Of a stretch of 64,000 nt of DNA, positions 18,774 through 27,939 are shown one piece after another (positions within the stretch are counted from its first letter, which is position 1; each line of letters opens with the position of its first letter). A model generated the notes under the pieces. The model was given only the letters and a program-made list of their open reading frames with translations, was not told where the DNA came from and did not search any database. The stretch spans positions 83,161 through 147,160 of the forward strand of contig NZ_LNYR01000038.1 in NCBI RefSeq assembly GCF_001467955.1, given 5' to 3'. The stretch comes from Legionella quateirensis (GTDB taxonomy: Bacteria > Pseudomonadota > Gammaproteobacteria > Legionellales > Legionellaceae). The position numbers and the translations under genes were made by a program.

Positions 18774-20441
18774 TTAGATATAGCTCTCGTAATGGGGAGT
18801 CCACATTGTTGCATCAATGGCTTTATCAATTTCAGTGTCGATCATCGCATTGATATGCCCTTCTTTGATGCCCTGATTGATTACGGCTTTGGCTATATGT
18901 CGGCTCACTGTTCTAATTGACGAGAGTTCCGGCAAAAGACGTCCTACTCCAGTTTCTACGGCTGGTGCCAACTCACTTAAGGCAATAGCCGCAGCCATCA
19001 TCATGTTATCCGTGACTCTTTTCGCTTTACCTGCAACAACGCCCAAACCGACACCCGGGAATATATAAGAATTATTGCATTGAGCGATATCGTATTTTTG
19101 ACCGTTAAACTCTATCGGATCAAATGGACTGCCGGTTGCAATTAATGCCTTTCCAGAAGTCCAGTTTAACAGGTCCTCAGGAACAGCCTCTACACGGGAG
19201 GTTGGATTTGATAAAGGAAATATTATGGGTCTTTGACAATAACCAGCCATTGATTTGATCATGGATTCAGTAAACTGTTTGGGTTGTCCTGATACACCAA
19301 GGAGAATTGTCGGTTTTGCATTGATGATTACATCGTTTAAGCTGATTTGCTCTGAATTATGTAGGTCCCAGTTTTTTAATGATTGCTGGGGTTGAGTGAA
19401 TCCTTTTTGAAACGGTAACAGATCGGTCATGCCGTCATGAAGTAAGCCATTTCTGTCGACTAAATAAAAACGAGATCGGGCTTCAGCCTCTGCCAAGCCC
19501 TGGCTCATCATGGCATGAACCAGTTGTTCACTGATGCCACAACCTGCAGAACCTGCCCCTAGCAGTGCAATGCGCTGATCTTTTAAGGGAGTTCCAGCAA
19601 CTCGCGTTGCAGCAATAATCGCTGCGACAGCTACGGCAGCCGTACCTTGTATGTCATCATTAAAGGTACATAATTGATCTTTATAACGTTCGAGTAATGG
19701 ATAAGCATGTTGTTGGGCAAAATCTTCAAACTGGAGTAAAACGTGAGGCATATGCTTTTTGATACTTTGTACAAATTGATCGACAAAGTCGTCATAGTCT
19801 TTACCTGAAATACGTTCATGTCTCCAGCCAATGTATTCAGGATCATTCAAGCGTTCCTGATTGTTGGTTCCGACATCCAGAATAATCGGGAGCGTTTTAG
19901 AAGGCTCTATACCACCACAACTGGTATAGAGGGACAGTTTGCCAATAGGAATCCCTAAACCTCCTGCTCCTTGATCACCTAAGCCAAGGATTCGCTCACC
20001 GTCGGTGACGACAATAACGCTTATGTTTCGTGATGAGGCAATCGATTTGATTATCTCATCCATTTTATCCCGGACTGGGTAACTTAGAAATAAACCTCTC
20101 GGTTGTCGGTAAATATGAGAAAATTGCTCGCAAGCCAAGCCGACTACTGGTGTATAAATAATGGGCATTATTTCTTCCAGATTTTCAATTATAAAGCGAT
20201 AAAAGAGTACCTCATTATAATCTTGAAGAACTCGTAAATAGATGTGCTTTTCTAGTGGAGTTTCTTTTAATTTATAAGCATCACGGCAGCGGGCAACCTG
20301 TTCTTCAATAGTCTCAATAGTTGAAGGAAGCAGGCCATGTAATCCATATTTATCCCGTTCCTCTGTGCTAAAGGCGGTGTTTTTGTTGAGCAGACAATCT
20401 TTTATTAATTCCATCCCATGTTTTGTTATTTTTACAGTCAT
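18774..20441 (-). CDS. NAD-dependent malic enzyme
   Basis: A 555-residue cytosolic malic enzyme (oxidative decarboxylation of malate to pyruvate). Signature blocks: YTPVVGLAC near residue 97 with the conserved Tyr, then DGERILGLGDQGAGGLGIP, a catalytic Lys in GIPIGKLSLY, FNDDIQGTAAVAV (metal-binding acidic region), GAGSAGCGI (nucleotide binding) and FPLSNPTSRVEA. The 550-570-residue size and the EDFAQ block match the large SfcA/MaeA type, generally NAD-linked. Single gene, followed by the hairpin at 18680. Confidence 0.95.
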   Translation of the reverse strand: MTVKITKHGMELIKDCLLNKNTAFSTEERDKYGLHGLLPSTIETIEEQVARCRDAYKLKETPLEKHIYLRVLQDYNEVLFYRFIIENLEEIMPIIYTPVVGLACEQFSHIYRQPRGLFLSYPVRDKMDEIIKSIASSRNISVIVVTDGERILGLGDQGAGGLGIPIGKLSLYTSCGGIEPSKTLPIILDVGTNNQERLNDPEYIGWRHERISGKDYDDFVDQFVQSIKKHMPHVLLQFEDFAQQHAYPLLERYKDQLCTFNDDIQGTAAVAVAAIIAATRVAGTPLKDQRIALLGAGSAGCGISEQLVHAMMSQGLAEAEARSRFYLVDRNGLLHDGMTDLLPFQKGFTQPQQSLKNWDLHNSEQISLNDVIINAKPTILLGVSGQPKQFTESMIKSMAGYCQRPIIFPLSNPTSRVEAVPEDLLNWTSGKALIATGSPFDPIEFNGQKYDIAQCNNSYIFPGVGLGVVAGKAKRVTDNMMMAAAIALSELAPAVETGVGRLLPELSSIRTVSRHIAKAVINQGIKEGHINAMIDTEIDKAIDATMWTPHYESYI

Positions 20442-20600
20442 TGCAACACTCCTTGTTATTATTCACAGGAATTACGAAAAACATCCAATCGCTTGATACA
20501 TCTAGTGTAGTTGATTTTTATATATTTTGTAGTGATATTCTGTTTTGCCTTTTAACCTTCATCAGCATAAAATGATTTTATTTGTCATCAGAAGATAGGG

Positions 20601-21398
20601 ATGCATAGGGTGTTACTCACGTTAACAGAAAAAATGATGGATGGCTGCTTTTCTATGGTACCAAGGCAGAAGCCACAGTCAATGCATGTTGAACATGCAA
20701 AGATAATTGCGCATAGAGGCGCCCATAATAATTCCAGAGGAATTATTGAAAACACCCATGAAGCATTCCATTTGGCAAGAAATGCAGGGTGCTGGGGAAT
20801 CGAATTCGATGTACATGCTACCGCAGATGGAGTCTTTGTTGTAAATCATGACATAACACTTAATCGATTGTGGGGGCATGATGCAACCATTTCTGATTTG
20901 ACATTTAACGAGTTGCGCTCTCTAGTACCGGATATTCCGTCCCTTGCAGAAGTGATTGCTGAGTACAGTAGTGATTTGCATTTATTCATAGAATTAAAAT
21001 CACCATTTAAGGATGAGCTCGCTTTAATGAACATTTTGCGAGGATTGTCACCCGCCAAAGATTTTCATTTGTTAGCTTTAGACGCTTCTATTTTTGATTC
21101 ATTGACTTTGTTCCCCAAAAAATCATTATTATTGGTTGCAGTCCATAATAATGTGAACCAATTTTGTGAATTGAGTATCAGGGAACAGTACGGTGGCGTT
21201 ATGGGGAGTTATTTGCTTTTAACTAATAAAAAAAGAAATAAACTAAATGAAGCCAATCAAGTTTCCGGGGTGGGCTTTGTGAACTCCAAAAACAGTTTGT
21301 ACAGGGAGTTAAACCGAGGAATAAACTGGATATTTACAAATCAAGCGATAGAGGTGAGTCAGTATTTGCACCAGCTACGCTCGGAAAAAAATAAATAA
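20601..21398 (+). CDS. Glycerophosphodiester phosphodiesterase
   Basis: A 265-residue GDPD family TIM barrel that hydrolyses deacylated phospholipids to glycerol-3-phosphate and an alcohol. The active-site blocks are IAHRGAH near 36-42 (catalytic His), IENTHEAF, GIEFDVHATADGVFVVNHD (metal ligands Glu/Asp and the second His), and FIELKSP. No signal peptide, so probably cytosolic. The start is uncertain: ATGs at 20634 and 20685 are also possible, and none has a strong RBS. It precedes dgkA by 73 bases, and both act in phospholipid turnover. Confidence 0.88.
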   Translation: MHRVLLTLTEKMMDGCFSMVPRQKPQSMHVEHAKIIAHRGAHNNSRGIIENTHEAFHLARNAGCWGIEFDVHATADGVFVVNHDITLNRLWGHDATISDLTFNELRSLVPDIPSLAEVIAEYSSDLHLFIELKSPFKDELALMNILRGLSPAKDFHLLALDASIFDSLTLFPKKSLLLVAVHNNVNQFCELSIREQYGGVMGSYLLLTNKKRNKLNEANQVSGVGFVNSKNSLYRELNRGINWIFTNQAIEVSQYLHQLRSEKNK

Positions 21399-21471
21399 GT
21401 ACAGTTTTGGTGATGTGCATGAAGTGGAGCCGCTTCAGGACAGTAATTTAAAGACAGGAGTGTTCGAATAA

Positions 21472-21831
21472 ATGGTAGAAGGTATTATTCATTTTTATAA
21501 AGCGTTTAAAAACTCCTGGAATGGCCTTAAATATGCCTGTCGTTTTGAGTGGGCATTTAAATTTGAGCTGGTGCTTGTGATCTGTGCCATACCTTGTGCC
21601 TTTGTGCTGGGGAATAACGCTGTAGAGTGTATACTGTTGATTGGATCAGTCTTAATGCTTCTTGTTGTTGAGTTACTTAATTCAGCTATTGAAACCACTG
21701 TAGATAGAATTAGTTTGGAACAGCATCCTTTGTCAGGTCTAGCTAAAGATCTTGCATCTGCAGCAATTTTTGTTGTTGGGATTAATGCTGCGCTTACCTG
21801 GGGTATTATCCTCGTCTATGCGTTGTTCTGA
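21472..21831 (+). CDS. dgkA: Diacylglycerol kinase
   Basis: A 119-residue inner-membrane protein that phosphorylates diacylglycerol to phosphatidate, recycling DAG from envelope glycan synthesis. Three membrane segments and the signature ELLNSAIETTVDRIS (residues about 64-78) with catalytic Glu are clear. The length matches E. coli DgkA (122). A purine-rich GGAGTG precedes the ATG. Confidence 0.95.
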   Translation: MVEGIIHFYKAFKNSWNGLKYACRFEWAFKFELVLVICAIPCAFVLGNNAVECILLIGSVLMLLVVELLNSAIETTVDRISLEQHPLSGLAKDLASAAIFVVGINAALTWGIILVYALF

Positions 21832-21837
21832 TCAAAT

Positions 21838-21873
21838 AAATAAGGGGCATTGTAAAATGCCCCTTATTTTTAA
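21838..21873. terminator. Bidirectional terminator between dgkA and argD
   Basis: AAATAAGGGGCAT (21838-21850) pairs perfectly with ATGCCCCTTATTT (21857-21869), with flanking A and T runs on either side, serving the convergent genes. Confidence 0.85.
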
Positions 21874-23036
21874 GCGGTAAATTGATTAATGGTTCGCGTT
21901 AAACGATTGACCAGTTCATCGATTTCATCTTCACTGATAATTAAAGGCGGTAACAGCCTGACTACGGTATCTGCTGTGATATTAAACAAGATTCCATTGG
22001 CAAGACCGATAGCTCGCATGTCAGTTGCGGGTCTGTCCAGCTCTATACCTATCATATAGCCTTTGCCTCTTATGGCTTTAACATGAGGATGTTCCCCCAG
22101 GTTGCTAATCAATTTATCCATCAGCAGCCCGCTGTTTTTGGTGACTTTTTCGCAGAGTTTATCGCGTTCGATTACATTTAAAACGGTCAACGCGGTCGCG
22201 CATGCCAGAGAATTACCTCCAAATGTTGAACCATGATTGCCAGGTTTAAACAGATCTTTAGCCCTTTTACTCATGAGACAGGCACCGATGGGTATCCCAT
22301 TTCCCAGTCCTTTGGCAGTAGTTAGAATATCGGGTTGAATAGCGTAATGCATGCAGGAAAACAGTTTACCGGTTCGGCCATTACCTGTCTGGATTTCATC
22401 TAAAATAAGCATCCAGTCATGTTGTTCGCAGAGCTGGGCTAATGATTTAAGGTATCCCTCTTCCGCGGGATAAATTCCGCCCTCACCCTGAATAGGCTCT
22501 AACATGACCGCAACCACGTCTTCTCTGTTGGCGGCTATGGTGTGTATGGCATCAAGGTCATTAAAAGGAGCTCGAATAAATCCGGGAACCAATGGTTCAA
22601 AACCTGCTTGAACTTTGCGGCTGCCCGATGCAGTTAAAGTAGCCATTGTTCGTCCATGGAACGCTCGCTCCATTACAATGATTGAAGGCGTTTCAATACC
22701 TTTTTTATGACCAAAAAGACGGGTTAATTTTATGGCTGCTTCATTAGCCTCAGCACCTGAGTTGGCAAAGAACACTTGATCCATTCCAGCCATAGCAGTA
22801 AGTTTTGCAGCAAGTAATTCTTGTTCTTTAATGTGAAAAGTATTAGAAGTATGCAGTAATTTTGCTGCCTGTTCCTGAATGGTCCGTGTCACTTCGGGGT
22901 GTGCATGGCCAAGCCCACAAACCGCTATACCGCTCAAACCGTCGAGATATTCTTTTCCCTGTTCATCGTACAGCCAAACTCCCTTACCATGCGTAAAGGT
23001 TACGGGCATTGGATTGTAGGTCGTAATTAAAGCCAT
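21870..23036 (-). CDS. argD: Acetylornithine aminotransferase
   Basis: A 388-residue class III PLP aminotransferase that converts N-acetylglutamate semialdehyde to acetylornithine in arginine synthesis (it may also act on succinyl-DAP). Visible blocks: NSGAEANEAAIKL (phosphate binding), ERAFHGRT, LILDEIQTGNGRTGKL (Asp-Glu with Gln), and TTAKGLGNGIPIG with the Schiff-base Lys. Length agrees with ArgD. Located 25 bases downstream of sodB on the same strand. Confidence 0.9.
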   Translation of the reverse strand: MALITTYNPMPVTFTHGKGVWLYDEQGKEYLDGLSGIAVCGLGHAHPEVTRTIQEQAAKLLHTSNTFHIKEQELLAAKLTAMAGMDQVFFANSGAEANEAAIKLTRLFGHKKGIETPSIIVMERAFHGRTMATLTASGSRKVQAGFEPLVPGFIRAPFNDLDAIHTIAANREDVVAVMLEPIQGEGGIYPAEEGYLKSLAQLCEQHDWMLILDEIQTGNGRTGKLFSCMHYAIQPDILTTAKGLGNGIPIGACLMSKRAKDLFKPGNHGSTFGGNSLACATALTVLNVIERDKLCEKVTKNSGLLMDKLISNLGEHPHVKAIRGKGYMIGIELDRPATDMRAIGLANGILFNITADTVVRLLPPLIISEDEIDELVNRLTRTINQFTA

Positions 23037-23061
23037 GATGTCTCCCTTTCGTCCTTAAAAA

Positions 23062-23640
23062 TTATTTCATATTGTTGCTAACAAAATCCCAGTTTACTAA
23101 CGACCAGAATGCATTAATGTAATCGGGGCGTAAATTTCGGTAATCAATGTAATAGGCATGTTCCCATACATCACAAGTTAATAAGGCAGTTAATCCATCG
23201 GTCATAGGAGTGCCCGCATTACTGGTACTGATAATTTTCATCGCGCCAGTAGCATCTTGGACAAGCCAAGCCCAACCGGAACCGAAGGTCGTTGCTGCAG
23301 CTTGGGTGAATTGCTCTTTGAACGCTGCAAAGGTACCGAAATTTTTATTAATCGCTTCGGCCAGTTTTCCTTTAGGCTCACCGCCGCCATTTGGACTAAG
23401 ACTATGCCAATAAAATGTATGATTCCACACTTGGGCAGCATTATTAAAAATCCCGCCTTTTGCCTTCATGATAATGTCTTCCAGACTCATTGTTTCAAAT
23501 TCAGTGCCGACAATGAGTTTGTTTAAATTATTAACGTAGGCATTATGATGCTTGCCGTAATGGTACTCCAAAGTTTCCTTAGATATATGAGGCGCAAGTG
23601 CGTCCAGAGCATAGGGTAATTGAGGCAGGGTAAATGTCAT
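23062..23640 (-). CDS. sodB: Iron superoxide dismutase
   Basis: A 192-residue cytosolic Fe-SOD. Ligands are within [13 protein letters not shown] (first His pair), NHTFYWHSL and [11 protein letters not shown] (Asp and His). The [12 protein letters not shown] block and Fe-type Gln placement before it favour Fe over Mn. Upstream lies a short palindromic repeat at 23719 and a shared intergenic region with grxD. Confidence 0.95.
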   Translation of the reverse strand: MTFTLPQLPYALDALAPHISKETLEYHYGKHHNAYVNNLNKLIVGTEFETMSLEDIIMKAKGGIFNNAAQVWNHTFYWHSLSPNGGGEPKGKLAEAINKNFGTFAAFKEQFTQAAATTFGSGWAWLVQDATGAMKIISTSNAGTPMTDGLTALLTCDVWEHAYYIDYRNLRPDYINAFWSLVNWDFVSNNMK

Positions 23641-23718
23641 TATAATCTCCGATTTATAAAGCGCCTAGTGTAGCAGGATGGATGCGATATTCAATGTGCT
23701 TGAAATAGCATTTTATTA

Positions 23719-23790
23719 TCAGGACTTAAGGAAAACCCTCTCATTATCACTTCTTTTTGTCTTGACCCTAAAGTATTTCGTAAGTCCTGA
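23719..23790. repeat. CAGGACTTACG-family palindromic element, copy 1
   Basis: A 72-bp element bounded by TCAGGACTTA and TAAGTCCTGA. The inner ends continue as AAGGAAAACCC on the left and TTTCG on the right, related to the copies at 27771 and 61393. No coding sequence. Confidence 0.6.
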
Positions 23791-23912
23791 TTATTATTAT
23801 TTGCAAAATTAGTGTATACTATTAGTCCAAATTGACTTGTTTTATCAAATAATACCCCTTATTGGTGAAAAAGCATCAGGTTGCCAGTATGGTTGATTTA
23901 CTGCATCATAAT

Positions 23913-23931
23913 GCAAATGCGAATCATTAGT
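23913..23931 (+). promoter_or_regulatory. Candidate Fur box upstream of grxD
   Basis: GCAAATGCGAATCATTAGT matches the classic 19-bp Fur consensus at 13 of 19 positions, with the core AATGnnAATCATTA intact. It ends 60 bases before the grxD GTG. Iron control of a monothiol glutaredoxin fits known biology; binding is inference. Confidence 0.5.
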
Positions 23932-23991
23932 TGCGACCTTGTCAGGTTTTCGCCATAATTGGTAGGATTTATTTATTTAAAAGGTGCATAA

Positions 23992-24309
23992 GTGGATACT
24001 TTAGATAAAATTAAAAAGCAAATTGAAGAAAATGCAATTATGCTTTATATGAAAGGAACACCCAAGATGCCACAATGTGGGTTTTCCGCGCGCGCGGTCC
24101 AGTGCATTGAAGCTTGTGGTGTAAACTTTGCCTATGTTGATATTCTTGCGAATCCAGATATCCGTCAGGTTTTACCTCAGGTTTCTGATTGGCCTACTTT
24201 CCCGCAACTCTATGTGAAAGGTGAATTGATTGGTGGTTCTGACATCATTGCTGATATGTTTCAGCAAGGTGAATTGGAGCCCATGTTACGTGATGCGATT
24301 GCTGCATAA
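23992..24309 (+). CDS. grxD: Monothiol glutaredoxin (Grx4/GrxD)
   Basis: A 105-residue cytosolic CGFS glutaredoxin, which carries [2Fe-2S] clusters with glutathione, often with BolA. The active site PQCGFSARAVQ is at about residues 28-38, followed by the WPTFPQLYV and GGSDI glutathione-binding blocks. The start is GTG 23992, preceded by AAAGGTG. It is followed 51 bases later by a peroxiredoxin gene on the same strand. Confidence 0.95.
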   Translation: MDTLDKIKKQIEENAIMLYMKGTPKMPQCGFSARAVQCIEACGVNFAYVDILANPDIRQVLPQVSDWPTFPQLYVKGELIGGSDIIADMFQQGELEPMLRDAIAA

Positions 24310-24360
24310 TTATAATAATAGCGTGAAGATAACTTCGCGTATTGCAATGGAGATCATAGA

Positions 24361-24966
24361 ATGAGTGTATTAGTCGGGCGTAAGGCACCAGATTTTACTG
24401 TAGCGGCAGTAATGGGTACAGGTGAAATCGTTGATAAATTTAATTTACATGAACATTTAAAAGGTAAATACGGCGTAGTATTTTTCTATCCACTGGATTT
24501 TACTTTTGTTTGCCCATCTGAGCTGATTGCCCTTGATCATCGGATTGAAGAATTTAAAAGCAGAAATGTTGAGGTAGTCGCGGTTTCTATTGACTCTCAC
24601 TTTACTCATAATGCGTACAGAAATACCCCGGTAAAAAATGGTGGAATAGGACCTGTTCGTTATACAATGGCTGCAGATATGACTCATAGCATATGTCAAT
24701 CATATGGTGTTGAGCATCCTGTTGCTGGTATTGCCTTCCGCGGTGCTTTTATCATTGATACCAATGGAATGGTTCGTTCTCAAATTGTTAATGATCTGCC
24801 AATTGGTCGAAATATTGATGAAATCATCCGTACAGTAGATGCTGTTCAATATTTTGAAGAACACGGTGAAGTCTGTCCTGCTGGATGGAAAAAAGGTGAT
24901 GCAGGTATGAAAGCTTCTCCCCAAGGTGTTGCCGCATATCTGGCTGAGCATTCTGATTCTTTATAA
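24361..24966 (+). CDS. Typical 2-Cys peroxiredoxin (AhpC/Tsa family)
   Basis: A 201-residue thiol peroxidase that reduces H2O2 and organic hydroperoxides. The peroxidatic Cys lies in DFTFVCPSELIAL (about residue 51) and the resolving Cys in EVCPAGWKKGD (about residue 172). The C-terminal length is that of a typical dimeric 2-Cys Prx. Likely co-transcribed with grxD. No AhpD or AhpF gene is adjacent, so the reductant may be thioredoxin. Confidence 0.92.
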   Translation: MSVLVGRKAPDFTVAAVMGTGEIVDKFNLHEHLKGKYGVVFFYPLDFTFVCPSELIALDHRIEEFKSRNVEVVAVSIDSHFTHNAYRNTPVKNGGIGPVRYTMAADMTHSICQSYGVEHPVAGIAFRGAFIIDTNGMVRSQIVNDLPIGRNIDEIIRTVDAVQYFEEHGEVCPAGWKKGDAGMKASPQGVAAYLAEHSDSL

Positions 24967-24976
24967 AAAGCTATAA

Positions 24977-25022
24977 TCCGGGAACGGGAGCCATCACTTT
25001 GTGATGAGCCACGTTTCCGGAT
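24977..25022. terminator. Hairpin between the peroxiredoxin gene and rnt
   Basis: An imperfect stem with TCCGGGAACG and GCCATCAC on the left and GTGATGAGC and CGTTTCCGGA on the right, loop TTT. It is central between convergent genes. Confidence 0.65.
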
Positions 25023-25038
25023 AGTGTTTCTCTCCAAA

Positions 25039-25665
25039 TTATAACATCGACAATTTACGCCATTGATTCGTCATGACACAAAATAAATCCGCAGTCTTTT
25101 CGGCATCGTAAATAGCTGAATGAGCCTCGTTAGGATCAAATGGGATTCCTGCCGCATGAGCCGCTTTAGCCAATACGGTTTGTCCATAAATCAAGCCACC
25201 CAGAGTTGCGGTATCAAAGCAGGTAAATGCATGGAATGGTGATTTTACCCCTGTTCTTTTAATTGCTTCTTTTATGAATAATAAATCAAACCATGCATTA
25301 TGTCCGACGAGCACCGCTCTTTGACAACGTGTTTTTTTTAACGCGGTGAAGATTGGTTGAAATAATCGTTCCAGAGCTACTTTCTCATCCACTGCAAAAC
25401 GTAAAGGCTGGAATGGGTCGATTTGGTTAAATTCCAGAGATTTCTGGTCTAACTCTGCTCCGGAAAAGGGCAGGATGTGTTCAAAATAACTATCTCCCCG
25501 TCTTAGTTGTCCCTCGGAGTCCATGTCAACTAAAACGATACACATTTCTAAAAGCGCATTTTTATGAGGCACTAAACCGGCAGTCTCAACATCAACAACT
25601 ACAGGCAAAAACCCACGGAATCGTTCTTTAATGTTGATGCTTAAAATAGTATTACTCTTGGTCAT
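25039..25665 (-). CDS. rnt: Ribonuclease T
   Basis: A 208-residue DEDD 3'-5' exoribonuclease that trims 3' CCA and other stable RNA ends. Motifs: VVVDVETAGL (first Asp/Glu), LVGHNAWFDLLFI (second block), and HSAIYDAEKTADLF (third His/Asp). I chose ATG 25665 (MTKSNTILS) with GGAG six bases upstream rather than an earlier extension. It overlaps the 3' end of pyrC by 14 bases, implying coupled translation. Confidence 0.93.
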   Translation of the reverse strand: MTKSNTILSINIKERFRGFLPVVVDVETAGLVPHKNALLEMCIVLVDMDSEGQLRRGDSYFEHILPFSGAELDQKSLEFNQIDPFQPLRFAVDEKVALERLFQPIFTALKKTRCQRAVLVGHNAWFDLLFIKEAIKRTGVKSPFHAFTCFDTATLGGLIYGQTVLAKAAHAAGIPFDPNEAHSAIYDAEKTADLFCVMTNQWRKLSML

Positions 25666-26686
25666 AGATACTCCAGGGCAGCGTTTGTCCTGCAGCCATT
25701 GGAACGACCTGACTCTGTCCAAAAGGCATTTCATTAGGAATGTTTTGTGGGATTTTCACCAGTTCAATCTGATCTCTATTAATTGGCAATTGATAAAATT
25801 CAGCACCGAACACACTCAAAAAATGATTGAGCTTATTTAACTGATTGAGCTCATCAAACATCTGGGTATAAAGGGCAACTGCAAACGGAGCCGAGTAAAT
25901 TCCGGCACAACCGCAGGCATTTTCCTTTGTTGATATGGCATGAGGGGCGCTGTCTGTACCTGCGAAAAATTTGGGAGAGCCACTACTGATCGCAAGTTGC
26001 AGGGCTCGTTGATCCTTCTCATGTTTTAAAATGGGCAAACAATAATAATGAGGTCTTATTCCTCCGGCTAGTAGATGATTGCGATTATATAAAAGATGAT
26101 GAGGGGTAATTGTGGCGGCAACGGTCTGAGGAGCTTCACTAACAAAATCAACTGCAGTTTTGGTCGATATATGCTCCAGTACCACTCTCAATTTTGGAAA
26201 GTTAGTGATTATGGGTTTTAAATATTCATCAATGAATAATGCTTCTCGCTCAAAGATATCACTATGAGTTACCTCTCCATGGATTTGTAAGACTAAATTA
26301 TTGCTCTGCATGACCTCAAATAATGGATAAAGTGCATTTAATGATTTGGCACCTGCCTCAGAATTGGTTGTTGCTCCTGCAGGATACAATTTTGCGCCTA
26401 AAATATAGGGTTCTGATGCGGCTGAGTGCAGTTCATCAGCTGACACAGATTCATTCAGATAATAAGTCATATAAGGAATAAAAGAATTACCTTCAGGTAT
26501 AGCAGAAACTATCCTGTTCCTGTAGTTTTGTAATAATGGCATGGTAGTAAGGGCTGGCTTTAAATTTGGCATAACCAATGCGCGTGCAAAATGTTGAGCT
26601 GTTGCTGGAACCGTATGGAGCAATTGGTCTCCGTCTCTGAGATGAACATGCCAGTCATCCGGGCGGTTAATAATTAGGGTGTGCAT
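25652..26686 (-). CDS. pyrC: Dihydroorotase
   Basis: A 344-residue class II dihydroorotase of pyrimidine synthesis (carbamoyl aspartate to dihydroorotate). Zinc ligands: DWHVHLRDG near residues 11-19, KLYPAGATTNS with the carboxylated Lys, HGEVT, LEHISTK, and GTDSAPH with the catalytic Asp. Start ATG 26686 (MHTLIINRP) is supported by AGGA and by E. coli PyrC length (348); 14 additional in-frame codons exist upstream. Order motY (divergent), pyrC, rnt matches Pseudomonas. Confidence 0.95.
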   Translation of the reverse strand: MHTLIINRPDDWHVHLRDGDQLLHTVPATAQHFARALVMPNLKPALTTMPLLQNYRNRIVSAIPEGNSFIPYMTYYLNESVSADELHSAASEPYILGAKLYPAGATTNSEAGAKSLNALYPLFEVMQSNNLVLQIHGEVTHSDIFEREALFIDEYLKPIITNFPKLRVVLEHISTKTAVDFVSEAPQTVAATITPHHLLYNRNHLLAGGIRPHYYCLPILKHEKDQRALQLAISSGSPKFFAGTDSAPHAISTKENACGCAGIYSAPFAVALYTQMFDELNQLNKLNHFLSVFGAEFYQLPINRDQIELVKIPQNIPNEMPFGQSQVVPMAAGQTLPWSIYDQE

Positions 26687-26755
26687 AATAAAGATTCCTG
26701 CATCATTGCCGATACATAAGGATATCATGAATTAGGTCATTGGGATGAGCAAAAA

Positions 26756-27640
26756 ATGGCACTTGGACATATTTCAGGCAAAAGTATATTGGCAAGTTTA
26801 GTGAGTAGCATGCTCTATATGACGAGTGCCATAGCAGTGCCACATATAGATTATGCCAGTCCCATGGGTGATGAACAATGGAAAATGAGTGGAAATCCTC
26901 TTCGTTGTGGATTGTCACTTGTCATTCCAAATTACGGTATTGGCTATTTTGAACAATACGCAACAAAACCACCGCATTTTATTTTACGTAAATGGGATCA
27001 AGTACAGAGATCATTGCCAGCTCAGGTTTTAGCTAAACCTCCCGTTTGGAAACCACTTTTATTAAATTCCTATGTCGTTGCACGCTCCTACATTAAACCG
27101 GGTGAATATGGCATATATCTCAATCGCGAACCGGCATTAAAGTTGTTAATTTTTTTATCACAAGGATATCAGGCTAATTTCAATTACTTATCAGAGGAAG
27201 GATTTAGCGTTACTGTATCTCTTTCTCCGATTCGCTTTCAGAAAGTCTATTCAAAATATCAACAGTGTCTGGGAGGGTTATTACCCTTTAACTATGATGA
27301 CGTAAAAGATACCGTATTTCATTTTGGCATTGACAGTAAATTGTTAACAGATGAAGACAAATCCCAGTTGCGCCGAATTGCTCAATATGTAGCAGCTGAT
27401 ATGCAGATTGATGTTATCCGAATTGTCGGGTATGCCGATGAGAGCGGTCGTAAAGGCTATAATAATGCAGTCTCTCAATTTAGGGCCGAAGCTGTAAAAA
27501 ATTATTTACTATGGCTTGGAGTACCCAAAAGGAAGTTGTCTGTAACCTGGTTTGGGGCTCAAAAACCCATTGCACGTAATGATACTGATGAGGGGCGAGC
27601 AGCAAATCGACGTGTTGTCATTGAACTGATAAAAAAATAA
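26756..27640 (+). CDS. MotY-like flagellar T-ring protein (OmpA C-terminal domain)
   Basis: A 294-residue periplasmic protein with an N-terminal signal peptide ending near TSAIA (residue 27). The N-terminal domain has LRCGLSLVIPNYG and PPVWKPLL, close to the LRC-L---IPNYG and PPVWRP blocks of Vibrio MotY. The C-terminal part (about 190-294) is an OmpA-like peptidoglycan-binding domain with VIRIVGYADESGRKGYN and GRAANRRVVIEL. MotY stabilises the stator of the polar flagellum. It is divergent from pyrC by 69 bases, the same neighbourhood (pyrC, rnt) as in Pseudomonas motY, which supports the call. Confidence 0.85.
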   Translation: MALGHISGKSILASLVSSMLYMTSAIAVPHIDYASPMGDEQWKMSGNPLRCGLSLVIPNYGIGYFEQYATKPPHFILRKWDQVQRSLPAQVLAKPPVWKPLLLNSYVVARSYIKPGEYGIYLNREPALKLLIFLSQGYQANFNYLSEEGFSVTVSLSPIRFQKVYSKYQQCLGGLLPFNYDDVKDTVFHFGIDSKLLTDEDKSQLRRIAQYVAADMQIDVIRIVGYADESGRKGYNNAVSQFRAEAVKNYLLWLGVPKRKLSVTWFGAQKPIARNDTDEGRAANRRVVIELIKK

Positions 27641-27698
27641 TCCAGGCGTTCATAATTTCCCATGCTACTGATAGTATTCAATTATTTTTAATTTATTC

Positions 27699-27727
27699 TT
27701 GACTTCTATACGGTCACTTTAGATACT
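27699..27727 (+). promoter_or_regulatory. Sigma-70 promoter for MOMP gene 1
   Basis: TTGACT (27699-27704), 17-bp spacer, GATACT (27722-27727), nearly identical in layout to the promoter of MOMP gene 3. The predicted leader is about 205 nt because a repeat element lies within it. Confidence 0.7.
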
Positions 27728-27770
27728 CTTAAAGTTACTGACATAAACATTCAAATAAAGCATTACTGTT

Positions 27771-27880
27771 CAGGACTTATGAAAACACCCAGTCCACTCG
27801 TTAAGAGGAATTTTTAAATCGGTCAACTCGTTAATTAAAAATTTCTTTTACCTCGACCTAGGGTTTTTTCGTAAGTCCTG
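27771..27880. repeat. CAGGACTTACG-family element within the MOMP-1 leader
   Basis: A 110-bp inverted-repeat element: left end CAGGACTTATGAAAACACCC, right end GGGTTTTTTCGTAAGTCCTG. It carries two internal ACTCGTTAA motifs. It lies between the promoter at 27699 and the ATG at 27940 and would fold as a hairpin in the mRNA. Confidence 0.7.
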
Positions 27881-27939
27881 TCGTTTTGATTGTTGCGTTA
27901 CATCATAATGGAATAAATAAATATTCGATGGAGAGAGAC

